Positions 51,872 through 61,004 are shown, numbered from the stretch's first letter. The stretch: DNA of 64,000 nt from JAVBJN01 sp031546985 (GCA_031546985.1 JAVBJN010000064.1:1-64000), one strand, 5' to 3'. The notes: generated by a model from the sequence alone, not told the origin. Numbers and translations: made by a program.

Positions 51872-51980
51872 TACTTTTGATCCTGTTAAGCGCAAGGAAT
51901 GCGCTCCTTGCAGCAAGACGTTTAACATTTAGCTGGTTTTGTATTAAACTGCCGCTCCACTGGGGCGGCAGTTTGTTTTT
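51872..51980 (+). ncRNA. Candidate small RNA
   Basis: A -7 match TACTTTTG (51872..51879) is followed by about 100 bases with nested pairing and no open frame: TGTTAA (51884..51889) with TTAACA (51922..51927), and inside it GCAAGGA (51892..51898) with TCCTTGC (51905..51911). A strong hairpin AAACTGCCG (51946..51954) with CGGCAGTTT (51966..51974) and GTTTTT ends it. The terminator points plus and there is no plus-strand gene left to end, since the threonine dehydrogenase has its own. The -33 box is not clear. Confidence 0.5.
51946..51980 (+). terminator. Terminator of the candidate small RNA
   Basis: Nine-base perfect stem AAACTGCCG/CGGCAGTTT with GTTTTT after it on the plus strand only; minus-strand reading has no T-run, so it does not suit the response-regulator gene ending at 51979. 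Confidence 0.7.
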
Positions 51981-52620
51981 AGCCCACCGCCAATCCCAGC
52001 TCCAATGCTTTGCGGATAAGGCTGGCTGTATTTTTAGCTTCCAGTTTTAGCGAAAGGTTGAGCCGGTAATTTTCTACCGTGCGCAGGCTCAGGTTAAGCC
52101 GGTCTGCTATTTCCTGGTTGCTGCAGGCATCTACAATGAGTTTCAGAATGTCTTTCTCGCGTGGGGTAAGCGCAAACCGCGCGGCGGTTTTACGTTTAGG
52201 CAGCGCATTTTGGGCAGCCAATTGCTCCTGCATGCCCGATGCTATAAACAACTGGCCTGCATACACGGTTTCAATAGCCCGGATGAGTGTGTCCTGATCG
52301 GTGTTTTTAAGCAGATAACCTTTGGCGCCAATATTGAGCATGGTATTTACATACAGCGCGTGTTCAAAATTGGTAAGCGTAAGAATGGGCAGATCGGGAA
52401 TGGTTTTGAGTATGGTATGTGCCAGTTCATCGCCGGTTTTATCGGGCAGCTGAAAATCGAGCAGCAACACATCCGGTACCTGTTGTTTGAGCCCGGCTAA
52501 CAGCGCTGCTCCGGTAAGGTAAGTATGGGTAAGTTCAATGTGGTTGCAATTGGCCAGCATTTCCCTTACGCCATTGATCACCATTGGGTGGTCGTCAGCT
52601 ATGGCTATACGTATGTTCAT
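51979..52620 (-). CDS. NarL/FixJ-family response regulator
   Basis: A 213-residue DNA-binding response regulator. The receiver domain has acidic Asp residues at the start (IAIADDHPMV) and the phospho-acceptor Asp in LLLDFQLPDKTG (near residue 55); Thr and Lys follow in LTLTNFE and KGYLLKN. A LuxR-type helix-turn-helix is at 148-205 (LTPREKDILKLIVDACSNQE, then NLSLRTVENYRLNL). It overlaps its partner kinase gene upstream by 26 bases and must be cotranscribed with it. Confidence 0.94.
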   Translation of the reverse strand: MNIRIAIADDHPMVINGVREMLANCNHIELTHTYLTGAALLAGLKQQVPDVLLLDFQLPDKTGDELAHTILKTIPDLPILTLTNFEHALYVNTMLNIGAKGYLLKNTDQDTLIRAIETVYAGQLFIASGMQEQLAAQNALPKRKTAARFALTPREKDILKLIVDACSNQEIADRLNLSLRTVENYRLNLSLKLEAKNTASLIRKALELGLAVG

Positions 52621-54634
52621 AACTCAGTTGTTGCAGTGTTGTAAGGGTTAGTTTGACAGACACAATGGTTCCCTGGCCCGGTGCAGCATCTATCGCATAC
52701 TGGCCATGCATGGCTTCTATTCTTGAGCTGATGTTGCGCAATCCGGTGCCGTTTCCACCTACTCCTGGCGTAAAGCCTTTTCCATTGTCTTCAATCGTTA
52801 AGTACAATTGATCTTCGTGCTGGCTTAGCTGTATGGTAGCATGTGTAGCTTTGGCATGTTTGAGAATGTTTTGCATCAGCTCCTGTATTATCCTGTATAA
52901 AGACAGGGTAACCGGCTGGCTTAGTTTGGGCAACGGTTCGTGCACCTGCAAGTCGAATTGCACATGATTGCCCGCGTTGATATGGTTGCAGAACAATTGC
53001 AGCGCTTCTTCGAGGTTATGTCGCAGCAAAGTATCGGGCATCAGGTTGTGGGCCGTTTTGCGAATTTCTGATGACGTGTCTTCCAGCATATCCATAATTC
53101 CGGAAAAGTCATTTGGTTCAATCAGCCCCGAAGTTCTGTTCTGCAAAGCGCTTACATGCATGCGGGCCGCGGCAATCATACCTCCAATACCATCGTGTAT
53201 GTCGCGGGCCAGGCGCATTCTTTCCTTTTCCTCGCCTTTGATAATGGCCTGCATCACTTTAATATCTTCTTCCTGCTTGCGGAGTTCCTGCTCCTGTTGC
53301 ATACCGGTTATAGTTTGCTGCTGAATACGCTGTTTGTGCTGGTTGTTGCGGTACAATATCCACAGTAGCAGGCTGATTACGGTAAGCAGTGAGGCGCTCA
53401 TGGAGGCTATCCATATCCACGTGTTTTGCTGCGCTATTTTACTGTCCTGTCGGCTGATGAGCAATTGTTTTTCGGCTATTTCCTTGTCTTTTTGTGCGGT
53501 GCGGTATTTGAGCTCGTAGCGGTTTACAGCCGCCGTTTTTTCCTGGTTTAGCAAGCTGTCTCTGAGGTCTATGTAATTGCCCAGTGTCTGGCTTGCTTTT
53601 CGGTAATTTCCGGTGGCATTGTAAACAGCCGCCAGGGTGCGGAGCGCCCGCAGCATGCTTTCCTTAAAGTCTAAACGATTGGCCAGTTCCAGCGCGGGCA
53701 GCAGGTGTTTTAATGCCAGGGCGTAGTTTTTTTGTCCGTAATATACTTGTCCTAAAAAGTAGTTGGGAAAAATACGGGAGAAGTAGGGGTTGGTTTGGCT
53801 GCTCAGTTGTATGGCTTCGGTAAAATAAGGGATGGCCGCTTCGGGTTGGCCGGTTTGTATCAGCAACGATCCGATGCTGTTGTTGATGGATTGGTGAATT
53901 TCTGTTTTTCTGCCGGGCGATAGCTGCGCGTTTTGCTGCACCAGCCGCAGCCCTTCTTTAAAGCACAGCATGGCTTCGGTGGTTCTGCCCAGTGCGGCAA
54001 GGGCCTCTCCTTTATTGTTGAGTATAAAGGGAAGCTGATTCCGTTTGTCTCTTTTGCGCGCCAGGTTTTCGGCTACATCGAGGTAGTACAAGGCTTGTTC
54101 GTTCTGGTTCAGGCTGGTTTGCATAAAAGCCATGTTGGTGTAGATCATGAGCACATTATCGTTTTCCAGCAAGCCCTGGTTGCTCAATTTCCGCAATGCC
54201 TCAAAATAATGCCAGCCGGCTTGCTCGTATTCGCCCCGGTGCAGGTAGGTGGTAGCCATATCGCTGTAGTACATGGCGGGCAATGCTTTGTTAAACATAG
54301 CGCTCATGCAGTAAGGCCTGGCCCGGTGGTAATACCGGAAACTCTGTTCATAATCGCCCTTGGCTACCGAAGAATGTGCCATGTTGAGCAATGCGTAGGC
54401 TACGCCATCGAGGAAATAGATCGCTTTGCTTTTACGCTCTGCTTGCTCAAACAGCCGTAAAGCACTGTCCGGGGCCGACCATTGCACTAAAATGCCCGCG
54501 TTGATGCAATGCATGATCTCGGCCGTGTCTTGCCGGAAATGCTGGAAATAAGCTTCGGAGAGGGTAGACTGCGCCCTGGTGTGGAACGACAATAGCAAAA
54601 GGCCGCAAAGCAGAATTTTTACCCGCCAGTGCAT
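52595..54634 (-). CDS. TPR-containing sensor histidine kinase (NarX-type)
   Basis: A 679-residue kinase. A signal-like N-terminus (MHWRVKILLCGLLLLSFHTR) leads to about seven TPR units in the periplasm (residues 60-360, e.g. NKGEALAALGRTTEAMLCFK), a membrane helix near 400 (WIWIASMSASLLTVISLLLW), a coiled coil, the HisKA_3 box RDIHDGIGG (His near 475) and the HATPase with GNGTGLRNISSRIEA. The TPR part probably binds a peptide or protein partner. The Met at 54634 is chosen for its signal; the frame is open to 54682. Pair with the response regulator. Confidence 0.9.
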   Translation of the reverse strand: MHWRVKILLCGLLLLSFHTRAQSTLSEAYFQHFRQDTAEIMHCINAGILVQWSAPDSALRLFEQAERKSKAIYFLDGVAYALLNMAHSSVAKGDYEQSFRYYHRARPYCMSAMFNKALPAMYYSDMATTYLHRGEYEQAGWHYFEALRKLSNQGLLENDNVLMIYTNMAFMQTSLNQNEQALYYLDVAENLARKRDKRNQLPFILNNKGEALAALGRTTEAMLCFKEGLRLVQQNAQLSPGRKTEIHQSINNSIGSLLIQTGQPEAAIPYFTEAIQLSSQTNPYFSRIFPNYFLGQVYYGQKNYALALKHLLPALELANRLDFKESMLRALRTLAAVYNATGNYRKASQTLGNYIDLRDSLLNQEKTAAVNRYELKYRTAQKDKEIAEKQLLISRQDSKIAQQNTWIWIASMSASLLTVISLLLWILYRNNQHKQRIQQQTITGMQQEQELRKQEEDIKVMQAIIKGEEKERMRLARDIHDGIGGMIAAARMHVSALQNRTSGLIEPNDFSGIMDMLEDTSSEIRKTAHNLMPDTLLRHNLEEALQLFCNHINAGNHVQFDLQVHEPLPKLSQPVTLSLYRIIQELMQNILKHAKATHATIQLSQHEDQLYLTIEDNGKGFTPGVGGNGTGLRNISSRIEAMHGQYAIDAAPGQGTIVSVKLTLTTLQQLSYEHTYSHS

Positions 54635-54883
54635 TATGCTTTTTGCAGAAAACTTTTCACCCATAGCCGTTTGTAGTTGCATGTAGGGGGCTGGTTAAGC
54701 AAAATGGAGTAGAACTACTCTAATTGAAATAAGGAATAATGGAGAAGTTTGTTTTATGGTCATATGCTTTCTGTTTGAAATGAACGGACAAAACAGGGTA
54801 TAAGTATCTAATGTAAACAGATAACGGCAGTAAATAGTATTTATAAAAACTATATGGTTATTGACTTCTACAATTATTTGCAC

Positions 54884-56722
54884 ATGAAAAAACAATGCTT
54901 ACTAGCTTCTGTAATGGCTCTTTCGGTGATGATGATAACGAGAGAGGCTGAAGCACAATGGACTACAGTGGGATCGGCTGGTATTTCTACCAGCGGCCAA
55001 AGCACCTGGCAGCACCTGGTGATAGACGGGGCCAATACGCCCTATGTATCGTTTAACGATGGTGGGTTGGCTACCGGGCAGGCTACCGTGATGAAGTATA
55101 ACGGCACTTCGTGGGCAGCCGTGGGCAGCGCGGGCTTTACCCCCGGCAGCGCATTGCACAGCTATCTAACATTGGATAATGCCGGTACTCCGTATTTCTC
55201 TTATGCAGATGGGGCTTCTTCTTCAAAGGTGGCGGTGATGAAATACAACGGCACCACCTGGACGAGCATCGGCAGCGATCTGACGGCAGGCGCCGGGCAA
55301 TACACGAACATTAAAGTATCGGCGACGGGTAAGCCTTATTTGGCCTATATCGATGTGAGCGCAGCAAATGGTGTGTTTGTAAGGTCGTACAACGGTACAT
55401 CCTGGGATACAGTAGGCGGCGCGCAGATCAGCGCTGGCAATGCCAATTATCCTTCTATTGCTTTTGACCATTTCGATACGCTTTATATCGCTTACCAGGA
55501 CTATACCGATGGCGGCCGTGCGCGGGTAAAGAAATTTAATGGTACCAGCTGGGTAAACGTGGGGAGCTCTTTCCTGTCGGAGATATACGGCGGTGCCAAT
55601 GATATTACGCTGGTATTCGACAGCAACAATAAACCGTATGTAGGGTACTGGAATCCGTATGCGGGCGGCCCCAAAGCGGCGGTACACAAATTTGATGGTG
55701 CCAACTGGTTGCAGGTAGGCTTGCCTAGTTTTACAACAGGTGTGTCGCTTTACACCTCAATGGCGCTGGATCATAACGATGTGCCTTATATCGCCTACCA
55801 GGATGCTGCTGTAGCGCAGCAATCGGTGGTGATGAAATATAACGGCACCACTTGGGTAAATGTAGGTACGGCTGGTTTTTCCGGCGGGCCTACCGGCTTT
55901 ACCTCTCTGGCTATCGATGGCAACGGTAATCCTTTTGTAGCTTATACCGACGGCAACAACAGCCAGAAAACAACGGTATCTACCTTTACGGTATGCCAGG
56001 CACCTACAGCAGCGGTAGCCGCTACCAGCACACCCCTCCTTTGCCTGGGCGATACGGCGCATCTCACCGCCAGCGGCACATTAAACGGTGCCAGCAAATG
56101 GTACTGGTATGCCAATAGTTGTGGCGGGACTCCTGTAGATTCAGGTGCGGCCATTGCGACTACCCCCGGCGATACGACTACTTATTTTGTGCGGGGCTAT
56201 GGTGGTTGTGTGGTTTCTGGCACATGCGTGCCCGTAACGGTAAATGTAAGTAAGGTAGATAAGCCTACGGTAACGGTAAACGGTACGGTGCTTACTTCCA
56301 GCGCGGCTACCGGCAACCAATGGTACCTGGATGGTAATCCTGTTCCCGGTGCTACGGCAGCAACATATACAATCACGGCTTCGGGTATGTACAGTGTAAA
56401 GGTAACCGCAGGCAACTGCAGCAATACCTCAGCTGCAATACCGGTAAATGCTACAGGTATTACAAAAGTCCTGCCCGAAGGTAGTATGGTACTGTATCCT
56501 GTGCCGGTTACGGGTACGCTGCACCTGAATCTGAGCAGTTCTATTAACGATCCTGCCTTGTATCAACTAAGTCTTACCGACCAGGTAGGTCGCGAAGTAT
56601 ATAAGCTTAACGCATTGCAATATAAAAATGAGTTGCCTATGCAACAATTATCGGCTGGCGTGTATTTTGTACGCATCACAGCTGCATCTGCACAACAAGT
56701 ATTTAAGATTATAAAGCAATAG
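54884..56722 (+). CDS. Surface protein with beta-propeller-like repeats and T9SS sorting domain
   Basis: A 612-residue exported protein: signal peptide (residues 1-25), then at least six repeats of about 55 residues with the core VMKYNGTSWAAVGSAGF, VMKYNGTTWTSIGSD, VRSYNGTSWDTVGG, VKKFNGTSWVNVGSS and so on through about residue 360, which look like propeller blades. An Ig-like region (Cys pairs, 370-520) and a type A T9SS sorting domain (GSMVLYPVPVTGTLHLNLSS ... GREVYKL ... GVYFVRITA ... IIKQ) follow. Probably exported to the cell surface or medium. The ATG at 54884 fits the signal peptide; ten codons are open upstream. Ligand unknown. Confidence 0.85.
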   Translation: MKKQCLLASVMALSVMMITREAEAQWTTVGSAGISTSGQSTWQHLVIDGANTPYVSFNDGGLATGQATVMKYNGTSWAAVGSAGFTPGSALHSYLTLDNAGTPYFSYADGASSSKVAVMKYNGTTWTSIGSDLTAGAGQYTNIKVSATGKPYLAYIDVSAANGVFVRSYNGTSWDTVGGAQISAGNANYPSIAFDHFDTLYIAYQDYTDGGRARVKKFNGTSWVNVGSSFLSEIYGGANDITLVFDSNNKPYVGYWNPYAGGPKAAVHKFDGANWLQVGLPSFTTGVSLYTSMALDHNDVPYIAYQDAAVAQQSVVMKYNGTTWVNVGTAGFSGGPTGFTSLAIDGNGNPFVAYTDGNNSQKTTVSTFTVCQAPTAAVAATSTPLLCLGDTAHLTASGTLNGASKWYWYANSCGGTPVDSGAAIATTPGDTTTYFVRGYGGCVVSGTCVPVTVNVSKVDKPTVTVNGTVLTSSAATGNQWYLDGNPVPGATAATYTITASGMYSVKVTAGNCSNTSAAIPVNATGITKVLPEGSMVLYPVPVTGTLHLNLSSSINDPALYQLSLTDQVGREVYKLNALQYKNELPMQQLSAGVYFVRITAASAQQVFKIIKQ

Positions 56723-56762
56723 TGTAGTTTTTTCATTTACCTTTTATTTCACTTTGTTTTTT

Positions 56763-56790
56763 AGCCCCGGTATCCCGACCGGGGCTTTTT
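56763..56790 (+). terminator. Terminator of the T9SS protein gene
   Basis: AGCCCCGGT at 56763..56771 pairs with ACCGGGGCT at 56778..56786, followed by TTTTT. Confidence 0.85.
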
Positions 56791-56850
56791 CGTTGGGTGA
56801 AATGCCTGTTGGATGTGCCGTGTATAAATGGGGAGGGATATGAAAAAAGT

Positions 56851-56889
56851 AAAACCCCGGCTAAACAATGCAATGAAGGCCGGGGTTTT
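56851..56889 (-). terminator. Terminator of the phosphonate operon
   Basis: AAAACCCCGGC at 56851..56861 pairs perfectly with GCCGGGGTTTT at 56879..56889. On the minus strand it follows the FAD oxidase gene by 16 bases and ends with a T-run. Confidence 0.85.
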
Positions 56890-56905
56890 GTACGTATAAA
56901 GGATG

Positions 56906-58063
56906 CTATTGCAGTATAGCTGTAGATTGGTGCGACCGGTATCCTTGCCCGATCACTTCTTCGGACAGGCCAAAAGAAAGGGTCATGCCTGCGCCGCCGA
57001 GGCCATTTATGATGGTTACGCCCGGCTCCGGATCGTAAACAAAATCAACTTCGCCATTGGTGCGTTTGGGGTAAATGCCATTCCATTGCTGGATCACCGC
57101 GCTGTCTTTTACCGATGCAAACTGCTGGAAGTATTGCAGTATCATATCGTTGATAAACACACGGTCAAACGGCTCCAGGTGCAGGCCATACTCGTGGCTG
57201 TCGCCCACGGTAAGCTCTCCGGTATGGTTTTGCGATACCATTACATGAATACCCCATTTGAGGTAATCGGGCATGGTATTTTCAAAGTGTGCTTTAAGTT
57301 CCTGCAAGTGAGGCGCTGCTTTAAAACCATTGTAGTGAATAAGGCTTAACGCACCGCATAGCGATGGGCCAATGCGCCAGTTACCGGGCTGGGCGGTTAA
57401 GCGCATCATTTGCAGTTTGCATTTTGTAAAATGATTGGCTGCAAATACTTCGGGGTAAAGGGTTTCGAAATCGGCTCCGCTGCAAACGTAAACCTCATCT
57501 GCTTCCCAGCTTTTACGTCCGCTGAAAACCGCCGGGTAAGCGATCTCCGTAATAGCAGTGTTGAAATGAAACACCACATTGTATTTACCTGCCAGGTAGC
57601 CAGGCAGTGCCGCAATGGCCACGCGGCTTTCTACAATCATTTCATCGGGGCTCCACAAAGCACCCTTCAATCCTTCGGGATTGGTTGCGGGCGATTTGGC
57701 CAGGGTTTCTTCCGGGGTAAGCAACTGGTATTTGCGGTCGTTCCCGTACAAACCTGCTACTTCGCCAATAACCTGTAATTCGAGATCGGTATAGGCGAGG
57801 TGTAAACTGCCAACTTCATCGAACCAAAGTCCGGCTTCGCGGGCTATGCTTTTCCAGAGGCTGCGGCTAAGCATCGCTCTTTCGTATAAGTGCCCGGCAG
57901 GTTGCCCAATGGGCCATATCATGCCAAAGTTGCGGATAGAGGCGCCAATGGCCTGTGGGTTGCGTTCAAATACGGTAACACGGTATCCTCTTTCGGCCAG
58001 GCTACGGGCAGTAGCCAATCCTACGATACCGGCGCCAATCACAATGGCTTTTTTATGCGGCAT
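56906..58063 (-). CDS. TIGR03364-type FAD-dependent amine oxidase (aminophosphonate)
   Basis: A 385-residue DAO-fold flavoenzyme. The dinucleotide site is VIGAGIVGLATARSLAERG (residues 8-26), followed by IRNFGMIWPIGQPAG (near 45-59) and the C-terminal INGLGGAGMTLSFG (near 350). TIGR03364 members occur beside phosphonatase-like hydrolases and are proposed to deaminate aminophosphonates; related PbfC/PbfD enzymes attack N-methyl forms of 2-aminoethylphosphonate. Here it is the last gene of a three-gene unit with such a hydrolase. It overlaps the DUF5690 gene by 11 bases. Confidence 0.87.
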   Translation of the reverse strand: MPHKKAIVIGAGIVGLATARSLAERGYRVTVFERNPQAIGASIRNFGMIWPIGQPAGHLYERAMLSRSLWKSIAREAGLWFDEVGSLHLAYTDLELQVIGEVAGLYGNDRKYQLLTPEETLAKSPATNPEGLKGALWSPDEMIVESRVAIAALPGYLAGKYNVVFHFNTAITEIAYPAVFSGRKSWEADEVYVCSGADFETLYPEVFAANHFTKCKLQMMRLTAQPGNWRIGPSLCGALSLIHYNGFKAAPHLQELKAHFENTMPDYLKWGIHVMVSQNHTGELTVGDSHEYGLHLEPFDRVFINDMILQYFQQFASVKDSAVIQQWNGIYPKRTNGEVDFVYDPEPGVTIINGLGGAGMTLSFGLSEEVIGQGYRSHQSTAILQ

Positions 58064-59336
58064 AAGATATGTTTTGTACAGATGATGCTTTGTGTTTGAA
58101 ATACCCTGCGGAGAGGGTAACCAGGATAATGCCCATGCTGGAGCACAGCAGAATGGAATCCTGGAAAAAATGATTCCAGCTGATGTTGAAACCCAGGAAG
58201 CTCTTAAGCAGCAATACGCTTACACTGCCCAGGTAGCCAAACGAGTCGGCCATATACATGAGGAAACCTACATTGCCGGTTATGCGGAACGCTGCAATAA
58301 AACGTTCGAAAAACAGGCAGTTGAAAGGAATGTAGCTGAGGTACAAACCCAGGCCTGCCCAAATCATCCACCACACGGGGCCAATTACGTGATGTTGGTA
58401 AAGAATAGTGCTTACACTCGCCAGCAGAAATCCTAAACCTATAATAACATGGTTGAGAAAAAACGCTTTGCTGTTGCTGCGCACTAATACCAGGCAAGCC
58501 ATAAGGCACAGCACAATAATGGAAATGGGTATTTCGGTTTGGGTAAAAATATTGGATTGGTTGCCCATACCCATCTCTGCCCAAAACTCGTTTACAAAGT
58601 TGTCGCGAAAATCGCGCACAATGGTTACCAGCACATACATCACAATTACGATGAGTAAACCGGGAAAATACTGGCGTATAAACTGTTTGCGCTCGCGCTT
58701 ATTCATGGGCAGCCGCACATTGCGTTGCGCATGGTCTTCTGGCGTAGGCGGCGGAATAAAATCGAGCAGCTTTACCAGCACCAGCATGGGCAGAAAAAAC
58801 AGGCTTCCGGTAATAAAAGGCATCCAGCGCTCGCTTACCTCCCAGTGGGTCATGGTAAACTTGCCAATGGTTTTAACAAAACCCGATGAGAAAATGAAAC
58901 TCGTGGCCAGCACTGCGCCCATAATCTCAGTACTTCTGCGTCCTTCGATATAACTGAATACCAGCCCCCAAACCATGCCCAGCGGAAAGCCATTGAGCAG
59001 AAAAAAGATGATGTTGTAGGGCGCCGGCGTGATGGCAAACAGCAGAAGGGCTATCCAGCTCCAGGTAATGAGCAGTATAATGCTGCGGCTCCTGTTTTCG
59101 CCTTTCATCTCGGAGATGAAACGGATACCGTAAAACTTGCTCAGCATATAACCCAGCACCTGGGCGCATACCAGCCATACTTTATAATCTACGCCCAAGT
59201 AGTGTATACCCTCAAAGCCTGCGGCAGTAAAGGGCTTGCGAAAGGCGTACATGGTGCTATAGGTACCAAAGGCTACCAGCGATGCAAATAGGGTGGTTTT
59301 CCAGGCCTGTTGGCGGCGTGGGGATGATACCAACAT
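58053..59336 (-). CDS. DUF5690 family MFS-like transporter
   Basis: A 427-residue membrane protein with about 12 hydrophobic segments and MFS-like spacing. TYSTMYAFRKPFTAAGF (near residues 21-37) resembles the start of sugar-phosphate/organophosphate antiporters (UhpT/GlpT group), and SKFYGIRFISEMKGENR fits their A-loop. Function is not established for DUF5690; its place between a phosphonatase-like hydrolase and an aminophosphonate oxidase suggests uptake of an organophosphonate. Four bases from the hydrolase gene. Confidence 0.82.
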   Translation of the reverse strand: MLVSSPRRQQAWKTTLFASLVAFGTYSTMYAFRKPFTAAGFEGIHYLGVDYKVWLVCAQVLGYMLSKFYGIRFISEMKGENRSRSIILLITWSWIALLLFAITPAPYNIIFFLLNGFPLGMVWGLVFSYIEGRRSTEIMGAVLATSFIFSSGFVKTIGKFTMTHWEVSERWMPFITGSLFFLPMLVLVKLLDFIPPPTPEDHAQRNVRLPMNKRERKQFIRQYFPGLLIVIVMYVLVTIVRDFRDNFVNEFWAEMGMGNQSNIFTQTEIPISIIVLCLMACLVLVRSNSKAFFLNHVIIGLGFLLASVSTILYQHHVIGPVWWMIWAGLGLYLSYIPFNCLFFERFIAAFRITGNVGFLMYMADSFGYLGSVSVLLLKSFLGFNISWNHFFQDSILLCSSMGIILVTLSAGYFKHKASSVQNISYAA

Positions 59337-59340
59337 GGGA

Positions 59341-60030
59341 TTACACGTAATTGGGTTCCAGAATAGGGAGCAGCTCCTGCAGGTTGTCTATAATGTGGCT
59401 GGGGCCAAAAGGCATGAGTTCCTCACGGGTAAAAGAACCCGTGGTTACACCTATGCTGTACAGGCATCCGGCATTTTTACCTTCGTTAATGTCTACTTCG
59501 GTATCGCCTACTTTAATAACCTGCAATGGATCTGTAATGCCTGCGGCTTCCATCATTTTGCGAATCATGTACGGATACGGGCGGCCTTCGGGCACTTCGT
59601 CGCTGGCTACTACATAATCGATGAGGCCATTGGCTTTCCAGCCCAGGCGGTCTATAATTACATCGGCTATATCTTTGGAAAAGCCAGTGTCCAGCCCAAT
59701 CTGTATGCCCCTGGCTTTCAGGTTTTGCAATACGGCTTCGGTACCTGGCAATGGTTTAATATCGGGAGAGCTGCGGTAGTAGGCCAGCATATGGTTTACA
59801 AAGCGGGCATGAATATCGGCGGTGTGTTCTGGTGTAATGTTGGTTACACCCAGTCTTTCGAGAATAATGTGGATGGCTTCGGTTTTTTTATAGCCCATCA
59901 ACGGGTTTACTTCCGCTTCTTCCACGGTATAATCCAAATCTTTAAAAGCTTGTACAAATGCCTGTGCTACAGCACCTTTGTCGGTTACGGTGGTGCCTGC
60001 CATGTCAAATACAATCAAACTAACTTGCAT
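59341..60030 (-). CDS. Phosphonatase-like HAD hydrolase (TIGR03351-type)
   Basis: A 229-residue HAD hydrolase. Motif I is VFDMAGTTVTDKG (residues 6-18), where MAGT is typical of phosphonoacetaldehyde hydrolase relatives; motif II lies in GLDTGFSKD, motif III Lys in KVGDTEVDI, with the acidic residues following. PhnX uses a cap Lys to form a Schiff base with the aldehyde; the cap here has KKTEAIH (near 50). It is the first gene of the operon (hydrolase, DUF5690 transporter, FAD oxidase), whose combined role would be oxidation and C-P cleavage. Confidence 0.86.
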   Translation of the reverse strand: MQVSLIVFDMAGTTVTDKGAVAQAFVQAFKDLDYTVEEAEVNPLMGYKKTEAIHIILERLGVTNITPEHTADIHARFVNHMLAYYRSSPDIKPLPGTEAVLQNLKARGIQIGLDTGFSKDIADVIIDRLGWKANGLIDYVVASDEVPEGRPYPYMIRKMMEAAGITDPLQVIKVGDTEVDINEGKNAGCLYSIGVTTGSFTREELMPFGPSHIIDNLQELLPILEPNYV

Positions 60031-60049
60031 ACAGCGATCTTTCTTTTAG

Positions 60050-60100
60050 GTACAGGTTAACTCCTGAATTCGCTGCAAAGTTGTTAAGTACAGGTTAACT
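60050..60100 (-). promoter_or_regulatory. Repeats flanking the phosphonate operon promoter
   Basis: Two direct copies of a 13-mer, GTACAGGTTAACT at 60050..60062 and 60088..60100, lie 38 bases apart just upstream of the hydrolase gene. On the minus strand a -7-like CAACTTTG (plus 60076..60083) stands between them. Operator sites for a regulator are likely; each contains GTTAAC. Confidence 0.5.
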
Positions 60101-60194
60101 AAATATGTGCAGAATGTTACGAAAAGGTTACTAATGCTAAACTTATTTACAAAATAGTGTAGTGTATGTAAATAAATGGGGTGGTGCAGGCAAA

Positions 60195-60220
60195 GAAAAA
60201 GGCAGCTTGCGCGGCTGCCT
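60195..60220 (-). terminator. Terminator of the XRE-cupin gene
   Basis: AGGCAGC (60200..60206) pairs with GCTGCCT (60214..60220); on the minus strand a T-run follows. It separates the regulator transcript from the phosphonate operon. Confidence 0.75.
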
Positions 60221-60264
60221 GTGTGGTTCTATAGCTGGTTAAGCAATGTATGGTTGGTAATGTG

Positions 60265-60843
60265 TTATACCTTTTTGTCAAAGAAGTAAAACACCAACAT
60301 TAAGGCATCTTCGGTGCCCATATTTTTGGGATTGTGCAATTCACGGGCATCAAAATACAGGGAATCGCCCTCTTCGAGCAGGTATTTTTCTTTGCCAATG
60401 GTGTACTCTACCGAGCCTTTAATCATGTATTTGTACTCCCAGGCATCGGTGCGCACGGGTGGACGTTTGGCTTTGGCAGAAAGGCGCAGCAGCACAATAT
60501 CCACGTGTTGCTCGTTGATCTGTGTGGTAAAGATCCGCTGGTAGTAAAAGCCTTTGGCATTTTCCTTCTCAAAGTGCTGGTACTGTTCTTTTTTCCGTAT
60601 TACCACTTTGTTATCGTCGCGGGCGGCATCCATATCCTGGAAAAAACTGTTGAGGTCTACCCCCAGCGCACGAATGATGCTGATGAGCACACTCAGCGAG
60701 GGTACGGTACGTGTATTTTCGATCTGTGATAAGAAGCCACGGGTTACGCCTACTTTATCGGCCACTTCCTGCAGCGTATAGCTTTTGGCGGTGCGCAGTT
60801 CTTTAACTCGGTTGCTGATCTGTAAAATAATGTCTTCCTGCAT
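60265..60843 (-). CDS. XRE-family regulator with cupin sensor domain
   Basis: A 192-residue regulator with a helix-turn-helix of the XRE type (YTLQEVADKVGVTRGFLSQI, residues 21-40) and a C-terminal cupin (about 110-190; KRPPVRTDAWEYKYMIKGSV, then EGDSLYFDARELHNP). Such proteins bind a small ligand in the cupin. It stands directly upstream of the phosphonate operon in the same direction but has its own terminator, so it may be its local regulator (inference from position). A TAATTTTG box on the minus strand at 60893..60900 may be its -7. Confidence 0.88.
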   Translation of the reverse strand: MQEDIILQISNRVKELRTAKSYTLQEVADKVGVTRGFLSQIENTRTVPSLSVLISIIRALGVDLNSFFQDMDAARDDNKVVIRKKEQYQHFEKENAKGFYYQRIFTTQINEQHVDIVLLRLSAKAKRPPVRTDAWEYKYMIKGSVEYTIGKEKYLLEEGDSLYFDARELHNPKNMGTEDALMLVFYFFDKKV

Positions 60844-61004
60844 GGGTATGGGTAATGGGGTCTCGGAAAATTAAGGATTTGAAAACAGACTGCAAAATTA
60901 GCAGGGTAACCAGGTAAAACGATAACTGGTCTCCGGTTTAATGATAAGTTAATAAGGACTGAACTTTTGGGAGATGAATTGGAGCGCTTAATAAGCGTAC
61001 GTTA

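Noticed and set aside
51946..51980. Terminator of the response-regulator gene
   Set aside because: No T-run on the minus strand side; the orientation fits a plus-strand transcript.
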